A stretch of 64,000 bases of DNA from assembly GCA_020634975.1 (NCBI GenBank), contig JACKAQ010000005.1, positions 1 to 64,000 of the forward strand, written 5' to 3'. The stretch is from JACKAQ01 sp020634975 [NCBI: Calditrichia bacterium] (lineage in GTDB: Bacteria > Calditrichota > Calditrichia > RBG-13-44-9). Positions 27,485 through 36,206 of the stretch are shown piece by piece. How positions within the stretch are numbered: position 1 is the stretch's first letter; each line of letters begins with the position of its first letter. Under the pieces are notes generated by a model. It did no database searches. It had not been told where the DNA came from and worked only from the letters and a program-made list of their open reading frames with translations. The position numbers and the translations under genes were made by a program.

Positions 27485-28291
27485 ATGTACCCGGAATTAT
27501 TCCGGATCGGACCCGTTGTGGTCAGCAGCTACGGCTTGATGCTGGCGACCGCCTTTATGGTTGGCATGTATTTGACCACGCGCCTGGTTCGTCAACGAAA
27601 TATGGATGAAGATGCCGTTGTGAACCTCGCGTTCGGGATTATCATCAGTGCGATTGTCGGCTCGCGGCTGTTGTATGTGCTCACGCATCTCAGCGAATTT
27701 GAGGGACGCTGGCAATACACTTTTCTGCCGATTCAGCCGGATGGTAGTATTGGTTTAAGCGGTTTAATTTTTCTGGGTGGATTTATTGGCGCTGTGATCA
27801 CCGGATATATTTACGTCCGCATGAAAAAATTGCCGGTCTGGAAAACAGCGGACAGCGTCGCGCCATCATTGGCACTCGGGCTGGCGTTCGGTCGAATTGG
27901 CTGTTTTCTCAACGGGTGCTGTTTTGGGAGAGCTTGCGATTTACCGTGGGGCGTGCAATTTCCGGTTGGCAGTCCGGCAACTGCGTTTATGGGCGATGTG
28001 CATTTACACCCAACCCAACTGTATTCATCCGCATATGCGCTGCTCATTTTTGCCCTACTGATATGGATGAATCACAAAAAAATGGCAGACGGCATTATGG
28101 CTGGAACGTTTTTGGTATTATACGGTTTATCGAGATTTACAGTAGATTTTTTTCGCTATTACGAAAGCCAGATGCAGGTCGGACCGTTGTATATGAATCA
28201 GGTGATCAGCATCATCTTAATTTTGGGTGGATTGCTTATAATTTGGCAATCGCGCCAAAAGGAATCTGCCAAAAGCGCAATAACTTCTTGA
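27485..28291 (+). CDS. lgt: Prolipoprotein diacylglyceryl transferase
   Basis: An integral membrane enzyme of 268 residues that transfers diacylglycerol from phosphatidylglycerol to the lipobox Cys of prolipoproteins. The signature FGRIGCFLNGCCFG is complete, and the Lgt start VVSSYGLMLATAF and end MNQVISIILILGG are present. In the GGFIG helix the residue preceding the two Gly is Leu (FLGGFIG) where E. coli has a functional His (FHGGLIG); other phyla also vary here. Last gene of the elongation cluster; the promoter of the next lipoprotein gene overlaps its stop. Confidence 0.92.
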   Translation: MYPELFRIGPVVVSSYGLMLATAFMVGMYLTTRLVRQRNMDEDAVVNLAFGIIISAIVGSRLLYVLTHLSEFEGRWQYTFLPIQPDGSIGLSGLIFLGGFIGAVITGYIYVRMKKLPVWKTADSVAPSLALGLAFGRIGCFLNGCCFGRACDLPWGVQFPVGSPATAFMGDVHLHPTQLYSSAYALLIFALLIWMNHKKMADGIMAGTFLVLYGLSRFTVDFFRYYESQMQVGPLYMNQVISIILILGGLLIIWQSRQKESAKSAITS

Positions 28292-28315
28292 CACGCGTTA
28301 ATTTTTATTCATAAA
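28288..28315 (+). promoter_or_regulatory. Promoter of the CpoB/YbgF-like lipoprotein gene
   Basis: -35 TTGACA (28288-28293, consensus) and -10 CATAAA (28310-28315) have 16-base spacing. It overlaps the lgt stop codon, so the lipoprotein gene can be read independently, with a leader of about 95 bases. Confidence 0.5.
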
Positions 28316-28414
28316 TTCTAAAATCAATATAAACATAAACATCGTATCATTTATAGGTAGACCAACAGCATCCTGCTAAAGCTATCAGAGTTGACTGTCA
28401 AAGAAAGGAAAGCT

Positions 28415-29269
28415 ATGAAAACATTGATCAAGGCAATGGGGAAAACAATTTGGGTATTTGCCATTGTTGCGCTGATTGCATCATGCGCCGGTTCCAAAAA
28501 ATCCAGTGCAAATTCCAATGATGCCAAACAGGCGGAAGACGATTACATTGCCGATCTATTGGGTATTTCTCAAACTGACAGTAATACAAACACCGGCGGC
28601 GGAACCCAAACGACCGGGCAACAAGACGACAATTTGCTGGAACTGCTTCAGGAAAACGAAACAGGCAACACCAATCGTACCGCAACCCCGGCAAGCAACC
28701 CGGTTGCAACCGGAACGACGGATCAGGTTGACAAATTAGAGAGCGAAGTTGACGATTTGCAACGCCGGATTGCCGAAAAAGACCGGACAATTGATGTGTT
28801 GAAAAATCAGGTTGATCAGTTGGAAAGCCAAACCCAAAAACGCACAGCCACACCAAGCTACACCAGCACCAACACCGGAATGAATTATTCGAGTGGTAGC
28901 GGTAGCTATAAACAAGATTATCAGGCAGCTTACAACTTGTTCCAAAGCCGTCGCTATCGCGATGCGATTAATGCTTTTGAAGCATTTTTGGCAGATGGCA
29001 GCACCAACAGCTTGTCCGACAATGCGCAATACTGGATCGGCGAAAGCCATTACGCGCTCGGCGATTACAGCGCCGCAATTGTTGCGTTTGAAAAGGTGTT
29101 CACTTATAAAAATTCCAACAAAAACGACTATTCCCAATACAAATTGGGGCAGTGCTATTACATGCTGAAAGACTACACACGCTCCCGTCAGGAATTTCAA
29201 ACACTGATTGACAATTATAAAAATTCTTCTTTAATTAGCAGGGCTCAAGGATATTTGAGAAAAATGTAA
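28415..29269 (+). CDS. CpoB/YbgF-like TPR lipoprotein
   Basis: A protein of 284 residues. The signal peptide ends in a lipobox (ALIASC-AG), so the mature N-terminal Cys near residue 24 is lipidated, presumably by the Lgt encoded just upstream. A low-complexity linker rich in T, N and G follows, then a coiled coil at about 105-145 and two or three TPR units at the C-terminus (YNLFQSRRYRDAINAFEAFL, YWIGESHYALGDYSAAIVAF). This is the layout of CpoB/YbgF, which links cell-wall synthesis and the Tol system. I start at ATG 28415 after AAAGGAAAG; a TTG at 28391 lacks a ribosome site. Confidence 0.82.
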   Translation: MKTLIKAMGKTIWVFAIVALIASCAGSKKSSANSNDAKQAEDDYIADLLGISQTDSNTNTGGGTQTTGQQDDNLLELLQENETGNTNRTATPASNPVATGTTDQVDKLESEVDDLQRRIAEKDRTIDVLKNQVDQLESQTQKRTATPSYTSTNTGMNYSSGSGSYKQDYQAAYNLFQSRRYRDAINAFEAFLADGSTNSLSDNAQYWIGESHYALGDYSAAIVAFEKVFTYKNSNKNDYSQYKLGQCYYMLKDYTRSRQEFQTLIDNYKNSSLISRAQGYLRKM

Positions 29270-29278
29270 ACGGATTTT

Positions 29279-29352
29279 GGGCGATTAGCTCAGCTGGCTA
29301 GAGCGTTGCGCTCACATCGCAAAGGTCACAGGTTCAAGTCCTGTATCGCCCA
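29279..29352 (+). tRNA. tRNA-Val (anticodon CAC)
   Basis: A complete cloverleaf: acceptor GGGCGAT/ATCGCCC, D arm GCTC...GAGC, anticodon stem TTGCG/CGCAA with loop CTCACAT (anticodon CAC at 29313-29315), T arm ACAGG-TTCAAGT-CCTGT. CCA is not encoded. Confidence 0.95.
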
Positions 29353-29353
29353 C

Positions 29354-29391
29354 TTCATCCTTTAATATCATCCGGGAGATGATGAAGGGAT
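29354..29391 (+). promoter_or_regulatory. Leader hairpin upstream of pyrR, possible PyrR-binding site
   Basis: An outer stem CCTT (29359-29362) / AAGG, an internal bulge and an inner stem ATCATC (29367-29372) / GATGAT (29378-29383) with loop CGGGA. The apical TCCGGGAG resembles but does not exactly match the known PyrR-binding consensus (UCC-N-G-N-GAG); one base is missing. It may instead be 3' trailer of tRNA-Val. Confidence 0.35.
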
Positions 29392-29436
29392 TGAAAAAAT
29401 GTTAAAAATGAATAATATAAGTTGTTGTAAATATTG

Positions 29437-29469
29437 AACCTTTGGGGATTCTCCCAAAGGTTTTTTTTT
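29437..29469 (+). terminator. Strong terminator between tRNA-Val and pyrR; possible attenuator
   Basis: A 10-base-pair stem AACCTTTGGG (29437-29446) / CCCAAAGGTT (29453-29462), loop GATTCT, then T to 29469. It lies 24 bases before the pyrR ATG. It either ends the tRNA transcript or acts as a regulated attenuator of the pyr operon, as in Gram-positive PyrR systems. Confidence 0.88.
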
Positions 29470-29492
29470 GCCCGAAATATAAGGAGTCATTT

Positions 29493-30038
29493 ATGTCTGA
29501 ATCGATCAAAGCACAAATTTTGAGCAAACGCGACATGGACAGAATTATCACCCGGCTCGCCCACGAAATTTTGGAGAAAAATCGCGGAACGGAAAATCTG
29601 GTGATCATCGGGTTGCAAACGCGCGGTGCGTATCTCGCCGATCGCATCACAAAAAAGATTACTGAAATTGAAAATGCGGAAGTGCCCACCGGATTTCTGG
29701 ATGTCACGCTGTATCGCGACGATTTTCGCACCCGGTTGAAACAACCCTCGGTGCAGGTGACCAACATCCCGTTCGCCATCGATGAAAAAAATATTGTGCT
29801 GGTGGACGATGTGCTTTACACCGGACGAACGGTTCGCGCGGCATTGGATGCGTTGATGGATTTCGGGCGACCCGCCAGAATTTATTTAACAGTTCTGGTC
29901 GATCGCGGACACCGCGAATTGCCCATCCGTGCCGATTTTGTGGGCAAAAATATCCCCACATCAATTGGCGAAGAAGTGCGTGTCAAAATGACAGAAATCG
30001 ACGAAGACGACGCGGTTTTTCTGGTGGAAATATCGTAA
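29493..30038 (+). CDS. pyrR: PyrR bifunctional pyrimidine regulator / uracil phosphoribosyltransferase
   Basis: A protein of 181 residues, the usual PyrR length. The PRPP loop VLVDDVLYTGRTVRAALDAL and the flanking YRDDFRTR and VDRGHRELPIRADFVGKNIP are typical. In Gram-positive bacteria PyrR binds the pyr mRNA leader in response to UMP and causes termination; it also has weak uracil phosphoribosyltransferase activity. Here it leads a pyrR-pyrB-pyrC run and sits right after a perfect terminator, so leader attenuation is plausible. AAGGAG precedes ATG 29493. Confidence 0.94.
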   Translation: MSESIKAQILSKRDMDRIITRLAHEILEKNRGTENLVIIGLQTRGAYLADRITKKITEIENAEVPTGFLDVTLYRDDFRTRLKQPSVQVTNIPFAIDEKNIVLVDDVLYTGRTVRAALDALMDFGRPARIYLTVLVDRGHRELPIRADFVGKNIPTSIGEEVRVKMTEIDEDDAVFLVEIS

Positions 30039-30101
30039 CGAATTGGATTTAAAATGTGTTCAAATCTAAAAATAACAACATATTAACAGCAAGGATAACA
30101 T

Positions 30102-31028
30102 ATGCTAAATTCCAGACATTTGCTGGGCTTGGATGGAATGCCGGCAGAACAAATTCAACTGATTTTGGACAGTGCCCGTTCCTTCCGGGAAATTTTGGAT
30201 CGCCCGATAAAACGCGTGCCGACATTGCAGGGTAAAACGGTGGTCAACCTGTTTTACGAACCCTCAACCCGAACCCGTATTTCATTCGAACTGGCGCAAA
30301 AACGGATGTCCGCAGATATCGTTAATTTTTCTGCGAGTACCAGCTCGGTAAAAAAGGGCGAATCGCTGATCGATACCGTAAAAAATATTGAAGCGATGAA
30401 AATTGACATGGTGGTGGTTCGCCACTCATCACCCGGCGCGGCGTATTTGTTGACGCAGGTGCTGGATGCCAACATCATCAACGCTGGCGATGGCGGACAC
30501 GAACACCCCACACAGGCGTTGCTGGATATGCTGACCATTCGCTCGAAGTTCGGAACGCTGGAAGGCTTAACTGTCGGTATTGTTGGGGATGTGTCGCATT
30601 CGCGTGTGGCGATGTCCAATATTTTTGGGCTGATTACGATGGGTGCCAAAGTGATTGTTTGCGGCCCGCCGACGCTCATTCCCCGCGATATCGAAAAACT
30701 GGGTGTGGAAGTGAGCTATCACATCGACGATATTATTCCGCGAGTGGACGTGCTCAACATTCTCCGTATCCAACTGGAGCGACAGAAAACCGGGCTGTTC
30801 CCATCTTTGCGGGAATACCACAACTTTTTTGGCATCACACAGGAACGGTTGGACAAAGCCGAGAAACCGGTGCTGATTATGCACCCCGGACCCATGAATC
30901 GCGGGTTGGAAATTTCCAGCGCAGTTGCGGATAGCGAACACTCCGTTATTTTGGAACAAGTTACCAACGGCATTGCCTTGCGCATGGCGGTGCTCTATTT
31001 ATTAGGAGGAGGCAAAAGTGAATTATAA
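30102..31028 (+). CDS. pyrB: Aspartate carbamoyltransferase catalytic subunit
   Basis: A protein of 308 residues. Carbamoyl-phosphate loop FYEPSTRTRISFELA, the 80s loop SVKKGESLIDT, the HPTQALLDML motif and the C-terminal MHPGPMNRGLEI are all present. It makes carbamoyl aspartate, the first committed step of pyrimidine synthesis. No pyrI regulatory subunit gene follows; control is more likely through PyrR. It overlaps pyrC by 11 bases. RBS: AAGGATAACAT precedes ATG. Confidence 0.96.
   Translation: MLNSRHLLGLDGMPAEQIQLILDSARSFREILDRPIKRVPTLQGKTVVNLFYEPSTRTRISFELAQKRMSADIVNFSASTSSVKKGESLIDTVKNIEAMKIDMVVVRHSSPGAAYLLTQVLDANIINAGDGGHEHPTQALLDMLTIRSKFGTLEGLTVGIVGDVSHSRVAMSNIFGLITMGAKVIVCGPPTLIPRDIEKLGVEVSYHIDDIIPRVDVLNILRIQLERQKTGLFPSLREYHNFFGITQERLDKAEKPVLIMHPGPMNRGLEISSAVADSEHSVILEQVTNGIALRMAVLYLLGGGKSEL
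31004..31020 (+). promoter_or_regulatory. Strong ribosome-binding site for the GTG start of pyrC inside pyrB
   Basis: AGGAGGAGG (31004-31012) lies five bases before GTG 31018, all within the last codons of pyrB. It decides the pyrC start and implies coupled translation. Confidence 0.7.
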
Positions 31029-32352
31029 TCATGAAGCACGAGAAAAAAGATCAACCAAATATCAGCCGTTGCCGGAAAAATTGTTGCTAAAAAACGCTCA
31101 TGTGGTCGATGCCGCACTGGATATCGATGAAAAACAGGATGTGCTCATCCAAAACGGTGTGATCGAATCCGTCGGCAAAATTCCCGCAGATGGCTTCGAT
31201 GGCATTGTGGAAGATCTGCAGGGCAAAGTGCTCTCACCCGGCTGGATGGACATGCACGTGCATCTCCGCGAACCCGGTCGGGAAGATGAAGAAACGGTGG
31301 AAAGCGGTTCGCTGGCTGCCGCAAATGGCGGTTTTACGGCAGTTTGCTGCATGCCCAACACCACGCCGGCAATCGATTCGCAGGAAATTATTCAATATAT
31401 AATCGATCGCGCGAAAGGCTCGCTCGTCAATGTTCATCCGGTTGCGGCGATCACCAAACACCGTGATGGCAACGAATTGGCGGAAATTCTGGACCTTGTC
31501 GAACAGGGCGCCGTAGCCATTTCCGATGATGGCGATCCGGTGATGAGTGCCGGAATTATGCGCCGCGCGCTGGAATACAGCAAAATGGTCGATATCCCCA
31601 TTCTCGGTCACGAAGAGGACAAAACGATGACCGAAGAAGGACACATGCACGAGGGATTTTGGTCAACGCGATGGGGCATCGGCGGGATTCCGTCGATTGC
31701 GGAAGATGTGATGATCGCCCGTGATATTATGTTGGCAGAATACACCGGCGGCAGATTTCACGTTCAGCATATTGCCACCAAAGGCGGCGTTGATCTGGTT
31801 CGGCAGGCAAAAGCAAAAGGCATTTCGGTAACCGCGGAAGCTTGCACCCATCACTTTACACTGACTGACGAAGCGGTGAAAAATTACGATACGAATGCCA
31901 AAATGAAGCCGCCGTTACGCGGCGCAGACGATGTCGCGGCAATTTTGGAAGGCTTGAAAGATGGCACAATCGATGTGATCGCCACGGACCATGCCCCGCA
32001 TTCGTGGGAAGAAAAAGCCTCAGAATTTATTTACGCACCGTTCGGAATTGTGGGGCTGGAAACCGCAATGGGACTATCGATTACCCAACTGCTGAAACCC
32101 GGCATCCTGGATCTGAAATCGATGATTGCCAAATTAACGGTGCATCCGTATCGCATTTTGCGGTTGGAAGTGCCGGTTATCCAAAAAGGAAAGGCGGCAA
32201 ACATTACCATTTTTGATCCCGCCGCAACCTGGAAATTTGATGTAAAACGCAGCCTCTCCAAAAGCACCAACACGCCTTTCAACGGCTGGGAACTGACCGG
32301 CAAACCGCACAAAGTGATTCACAACGGATTATTTTTTGAATCCGTGCTCTAA
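31018..32352 (+). CDS. pyrC: Dihydroorotase, class I
   Basis: A metalloenzyme of 444 residues that closes carbamoyl aspartate to dihydroorotate. The zinc motif is MDMHVHLREPGREDEET; CCMPNTTPAID, a His-containing HVQHIATKGGV and the catalytic Asp in VIATDHAPHS follow. The length and the HxHxRxPG pattern put it in class I, the Gram-positive-like longer form. It starts with GTG within pyrB. The operon ends with a terminator at 32373. Confidence 0.95.
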   Translation: MNYNHEAREKRSTKYQPLPEKLLLKNAHVVDAALDIDEKQDVLIQNGVIESVGKIPADGFDGIVEDLQGKVLSPGWMDMHVHLREPGREDEETVESGSLAAANGGFTAVCCMPNTTPAIDSQEIIQYIIDRAKGSLVNVHPVAAITKHRDGNELAEILDLVEQGAVAISDDGDPVMSAGIMRRALEYSKMVDIPILGHEEDKTMTEEGHMHEGFWSTRWGIGGIPSIAEDVMIARDIMLAEYTGGRFHVQHIATKGGVDLVRQAKAKGISVTAEACTHHFTLTDEAVKNYDTNAKMKPPLRGADDVAAILEGLKDGTIDVIATDHAPHSWEEKASEFIYAPFGIVGLETAMGLSITQLLKPGILDLKSMIAKLTVHPYRILRLEVPVIQKGKAANITIFDPAATWKFDVKRSLSKSTNTPFNGWELTGKPHKVIHNGLFFESVL

Positions 32353-32372
32353 AAAATGAGACCATTTTCTTC

Positions 32373-32407
32373 AGCGCGGCTGGTGAAAATCCGGCCGCGC
32401 TTTTTTT
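32373..32407 (+). terminator. Rho-independent terminator of the pyr operon
   Basis: Stem AGCGCGGC (32373-32380) / GCCGCGCT (32394-32401), GC-rich, followed by T to 32407. Confidence 0.88.
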
Positions 32408-32645
32408 CGCTCGTCACATGGTTTGTCATCATGGCATGCTAAAATGGCATACTGTCACATTGTCACTTAAAATACATTCCTTTTTTGATAAATCAATATT
32501 TTTCATAAACCCAATGAAAACAATCTTTTAAAGAATAGATGTGTTTTTGGCACTATTGTTGTATTAATACTGTGCGCGAATAAAAGTGTGAAGAAATGAC
32601 AATAATTTATTACGAATAAAACGATCCACAAGGAGGAATAACATT

Positions 32646-34568
32646 ATGGCAACAAAGAAAGTAATCGGCATCGATTTGGGAACAACCAACTCAGTCGTAT
32701 CTGTGATGGAAGGTGGCGAGCCCACCGTAATTCCAAATTCCGAAGGTAGCAGAACCACCCCATCGATCGTCGGGTTTGCAAAATCCGGTGAAATTCTGGT
32801 TGGCGCAACAGCCAAACGCCAGATGATCACCAACCCGAGCAACACCGTTTACTCGATCAAACGCTTTATGGGACGCGGATTATCCGAAGCCACCGAAGAA
32901 TGCAAAATGGTGCCCTATAAGCTGAAAGACGGTGTAAACAACCTCGCGGTTGTGGAAGCCGGCGGAAAAGAATACACGCCACAGGAAATTTCCGCAATGA
33001 TTTTGCAGAAAATGAAACAAACTGCGGAAGATTATCTCGGTGACAAAGTGACCGACGCGGTCATTACCGTTCCGGCATATTTTAATGACAGCCAGCGTAA
33101 AGCAACTAAAGAAGCCGGTGAAATTGCCGGTTTGAACGTATTGCGCATCATTAACGAGCCAACCGCCGCAGCGCTTGCTTACGGTTTGGAAAAGAAAAGT
33201 AATCAAAAAATTGCGGTTTACGACCTCGGCGGTGGAACCTTCGATATTTCCATCCTGGAAATTGGCGACGGCGTTTTCGAAGTGAAATCGACCAACGGTG
33301 ATACCCATCTCGGTGGTGATAATTTTGACCAGCGCGTTGTCGATCACATTGCCGAAGAATTCAAAAAAGAGAACGGCATCGATCTGCGGAAAGATCCGAT
33401 GGCGTTACAACGTTTGCGCGAAGCGGCGGAAAAAGCCAAAATCGAGCTCAGCAGCACGCTGCAAACGGACATCAACTTGCCGTTTATTACCGCAGATGCA
33501 TCCGGACCGAAGCACTTGCAAATGACCCTCACCCGTTCGAAATTTGAACAATTGGTTGAAGATCTGAGCCAGCGCACTCTGGTTCCGGTTCAAAAAGCGT
33601 TGGATGACGCCGGATTGTCCACCTCGGAAATTGACGAAGTGATTCTGGTTGGCGGCTCAACCCGCATTCCGCGAATCCAGCAGCTGGTAAAAGAAAAATT
33701 CAACAAAGAAACGCACAAAGGGTTGAATCCTGATGAGGTTGTGGCTGTTGGCGCAGCCATTCAAGGTGGCGTTTTGGCTGGCGAAGTGAAAGATGTGCTG
33801 TTGCTGGACGTAACCCCGCTTTCGCTGGGAATCGAAACGATGGGCGGCATTTTTACCCGCTTGATCGAACGCAACACCACCATTCCTACCCGCAAAAGCG
33901 AAGTGTTCACCACGGCGGCAGATAACCAACCTTCCGTAGAAGTGCATGTGCTGCAAGGCGAGCGCGAACTGGCGCGTGATAACCGCACGCTCGGCCGCTT
34001 CATTTTGGATGGTATTCCGCCCGCACCGCGCGGCATTCCCAAAATCGAAGTTACGTTCGATATCGATGCAAACGGTATTCTAAACGTATCCGCCAAAGAT
34101 TTGGCCAGTGGACGCGAACAGAAAATCCGCATCGAAGCGAGCAGCGGTTTGAGTGAAAACGAAATCGAAAAAATGGTGAAAGATGCCAAAGAAAACGCAG
34201 CGGAAGACCGCAAACGCCGCGAACTGGTAGATGCCCGAAACGCAGCAGACAGCCTCGTTTATCAAACCGAGAAGAATTTGAACGATTACGGCGATAAACT
34301 TGGTGCGGATGTAAAAAATAAAATCGAAGCCGCTGTCGGTCGCGTGAAAAGCGTGAAAGATTCCGAAAATGTTGGCGACATTCGCTCTGCAGTGGATGCC
34401 CTCAACCAAATCTGGAACGAAGCATCGACCAACCTGTATGGACAGGAAGGCGCACCCGGTGCTGCCCAAGCGCAAACAGATGCAGCAGGCGAAGCCGATA
34501 AAAAAGGTGGCGACTCTGTAGAAGAAGCTGATTTCGAAGTTGTTGACGACGACAAAGACAATAAATAA
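32646..34568 (+). CDS. dnaK: Chaperone protein DnaK (Hsp70)
   Basis: A protein of 640 residues, full length for DnaK. N-terminal ATPase motifs [35 protein letters not shown] and [16 protein letters not shown] are intact, the linker [15 protein letters not shown] follows, and the C-terminus ends in an acidic [14 protein letters not shown]. Strong AAGGAGG precedes ATG. A terminator separates it from grpE. No dnaJ or hrcA lies beside it, and no CIRCE element (TTAGCACTC-N9-GAGTGCTAA) is visible upstream. Confidence 0.98.
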   Translation: MATKKVIGIDLGTTNSVVSVMEGGEPTVIPNSEGSRTTPSIVGFAKSGEILVGATAKRQMITNPSNTVYSIKRFMGRGLSEATEECKMVPYKLKDGVNNLAVVEAGGKEYTPQEISAMILQKMKQTAEDYLGDKVTDAVITVPAYFNDSQRKATKEAGEIAGLNVLRIINEPTAAALAYGLEKKSNQKIAVYDLGGGTFDISILEIGDGVFEVKSTNGDTHLGGDNFDQRVVDHIAEEFKKENGIDLRKDPMALQRLREAAEKAKIELSSTLQTDINLPFITADASGPKHLQMTLTRSKFEQLVEDLSQRTLVPVQKALDDAGLSTSEIDEVILVGGSTRIPRIQQLVKEKFNKETHKGLNPDEVVAVGAAIQGGVLAGEVKDVLLLDVTPLSLGIETMGGIFTRLIERNTTIPTRKSEVFTTAADNQPSVEVHVLQGERELARDNRTLGRFILDGIPPAPRGIPKIEVTFDIDANGILNVSAKDLASGREQKIRIEASSGLSENEIEKMVKDAKENAAEDRKRRELVDARNAADSLVYQTEKNLNDYGDKLGADVKNKIEAAVGRVKSVKDSENVGDIRSAVDALNQIWNEASTNLYGQEGAPGAAQAQTDAAGEADKKGGDSVEEADFEVVDDDKDNK

Positions 34569-34579
34569 TACTGCCTTTC

Positions 34580-34611
34580 AAACGGGCTGGTATCCAATCC
34601 AGCCCGTTTTT
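34580..34611 (+). terminator. Rho-independent terminator after dnaK
   Basis: Stem AAACGGGCTGG / CCAGCCCGTTT with loop TATCCAAT, then T. It lies between dnaK and grpE, so read-through may set a lower GrpE level. Confidence 0.85.
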
Positions 34612-34688
34612 ACTTTGCCAAAACAGATGACAACTGTTTGTAATAAATAACAGTTAAATCCTTTTTCAGGAAGGGGGTTCACTAAACA

Positions 34689-35336
34689 ATGGAAAAAACA
34701 ATTGAAACGGAAGATAAAATCAATGTTTCACCGGAAGCGGAAGAAAACCGGATGAACGATGATGAATCTTCTGAAAATAAAATGGATGAGCCGTCCGAAT
34801 CTCCGGTGGATGAAATTGCTGATGCAACTGAAGCTGAATCCGAAGAAACGAAGTCGCCGGATCTGAATATCAAGTTTAGCGCTGATCAGCTCATGGAAAA
34901 ATTACGGCTTTCCGATGAGCAAAATATTCGGTTGCGTGCGGAATTTGCAAATTACAAAAAACGCATCGAACGCGAGCAAATTGAATTTGCTGTTTATCTC
35001 AAAGGGGAAGTGCTCAAAGAGTTCATGCCTATTCTGGATGATTTCAAAATGATGCTCGAAACCGCCGAAAAAAAGGAGAACGAGGAAAGCGTTTTACAAG
35101 GTGCACGGATGATTTACGAAAAATTTCTCTCGTTGCTGAAAAAACAGGGTGTTCAGATAATCGAAGCAGTGGGAGAGGAGTTCGACCCAAATCTTCACGA
35201 AGCATTGATGATGCAACCCACAGAAGACAAGTCGAAACACAACCGTGTGCTTCAGGTATTTCAGGACGGATTTACGGTTGGTGACAAATTGCTGCGTCCG
35301 ACCAAGGTAATTGTCGGGCAATATCAAGATGAGTAA
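34689..35336 (+). CDS. grpE: Nucleotide exchange factor GrpE
   Basis: A protein of 215 residues. The first 65 are acidic and low-complexity; then comes the long helix (EQNIRLRAEFANYKKRIERE) and the C-terminal beta domain with FDPNLHEALMMQPT and GFTVGDKLLRPTKVIV. It releases ADP from DnaK. GAAGGGGG lies upstream of ATG. The order dnaK then grpE, without dnaJ, is less common than grpE-dnaK-dnaJ. Confidence 0.94.
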   Translation: MEKTIETEDKINVSPEAEENRMNDDESSENKMDEPSESPVDEIADATEAESEETKSPDLNIKFSADQLMEKLRLSDEQNIRLRAEFANYKKRIEREQIEFAVYLKGEVLKEFMPILDDFKMMLETAEKKENEESVLQGARMIYEKFLSLLKKQGVQIIEAVGEEFDPNLHEALMMQPTEDKSKHNRVLQVFQDGFTVGDKLLRPTKVIVGQYQDE

Positions 35337-35364
35337 TATGTATAATTATACTGAATAATTTATC

Positions 35365-35394
35365 AAAAGGGGAGCCGTAAAGTTCCCCTTTTTT
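35365..35394 (+). terminator. Rho-independent terminator after grpE
   Basis: Stem AAAAGGGGA (35365-35373) / TCCCCTTTT (35384-35392), loop GCCGTAAAGT, T to 35394. Confidence 0.88.
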
Positions 35395-35705
35395 GTTGTA
35401 TATCCAGCATAATCGAAAAAGACTTCAAATCCCCAACCTATCTGTAATGCTTGATAAATAATGAAATTAATTCAGAAAAAGTGAAAATAATCCATGTTTG
35501 CCTATTGATTATTATTTTTACCCGGTATATATTGATTAGCGATTGGCCACCTGTAAGTTTATGCGAATATTGATAAAATTTAACTATTGCTAAATTTACT
35601 GAATTGTGTTAAAATCTTCTAATAGGCTATATCATAAGCTATTTCGAATTGCAGAGATGAGAGATTTTGTTTACATTTATTAAACAAACTTGATGAGGTA
35701 AGTAT
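35395..35705 (+). other. AT-rich leader region before csrA
   Basis: No gene is seen. It holds a weak candidate promoter (TTGTGT at 35604-35609, TATATC at 35628-35633, 18-base spacing) and an inverted repeat TTGTTTA (35667-35673) / TAAACAA (35681-35687) with loop CATTTAT, close to the csrA ribosome site. The repeat may form a leader hairpin or be an operator. Confidence 0.5.
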
Positions 35706-35954
35706 ATGCTAGTATTAACAAGGAGGTTAGGTGAGTCCATCAATATCGGTGATAATATTAAAATCACTGTTGTTGATATTGATGGAAAGCAGGTAAAGAT
35801 TGGCATTGAAGCGCCAAAGGACATTTCCATTTTTCGTGAGGAAGTGTACGAGCGCATCAAAAAAGAAAATCTACGGGCTGCAGCCAGTGCGACATCTGAC
35901 CAATTGAAAAAAGCTGCTCAAATCTTCAAAAAAGATTCCAAAGAAGACGAATAA
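35706..35954 (+). CDS. csrA: Carbon storage regulator CsrA
   Basis: An RNA-binding protein of 82 residues, slightly longer than E. coli CsrA (61). The start [20 protein letters not shown] and the core [20 protein letters not shown] are exact family features, including the RNA-contacting residues L4 and R44-type position. The extra C-terminal tail is charged. CsrA dimers bind GGA motifs in mRNA leaders and control translation of carbon and motility genes. In flagellate bacteria it is often next to fliW; none is here. RBS TGAGG precedes ATG. Confidence 0.95.
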   Translation: MLVLTRRLGESINIGDNIKITVVDIDGKQVKIGIEAPKDISIFREEVYERIKKENLRAAASATSDQLKKAAQIFKKDSKEDE

Positions 35955-36206
35955 TTATTTTCGTCCCGTATTAAACTCACCCTTTCAGCCACTCCCAACA
36001 GTCATCATTTTAAATATAATATCCGGCGCGATTTAATTTATGTCGATCGCGCCCTTGCGTATTGTTAGTGAAACAGTCTACTGATGTTGCGTTTTGCAAC
36101 TTCAATTGCAATTCACACATATTACATTTTGAAAAATAAATTGAATGCAATAAATTGAACCGATTTTATCGCAAGGGGTAAAAAGGTAAACTTTATTGGG
36201 GATTCT

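Noticed and set aside
32548-32570. Sigma-54 promoter before dnaK (TTGGCAC...TTGT)
   Set aside because: The -24 GG fits but the -12 is GT in place of GC, and sigma-54 control of dnaK is not expected.
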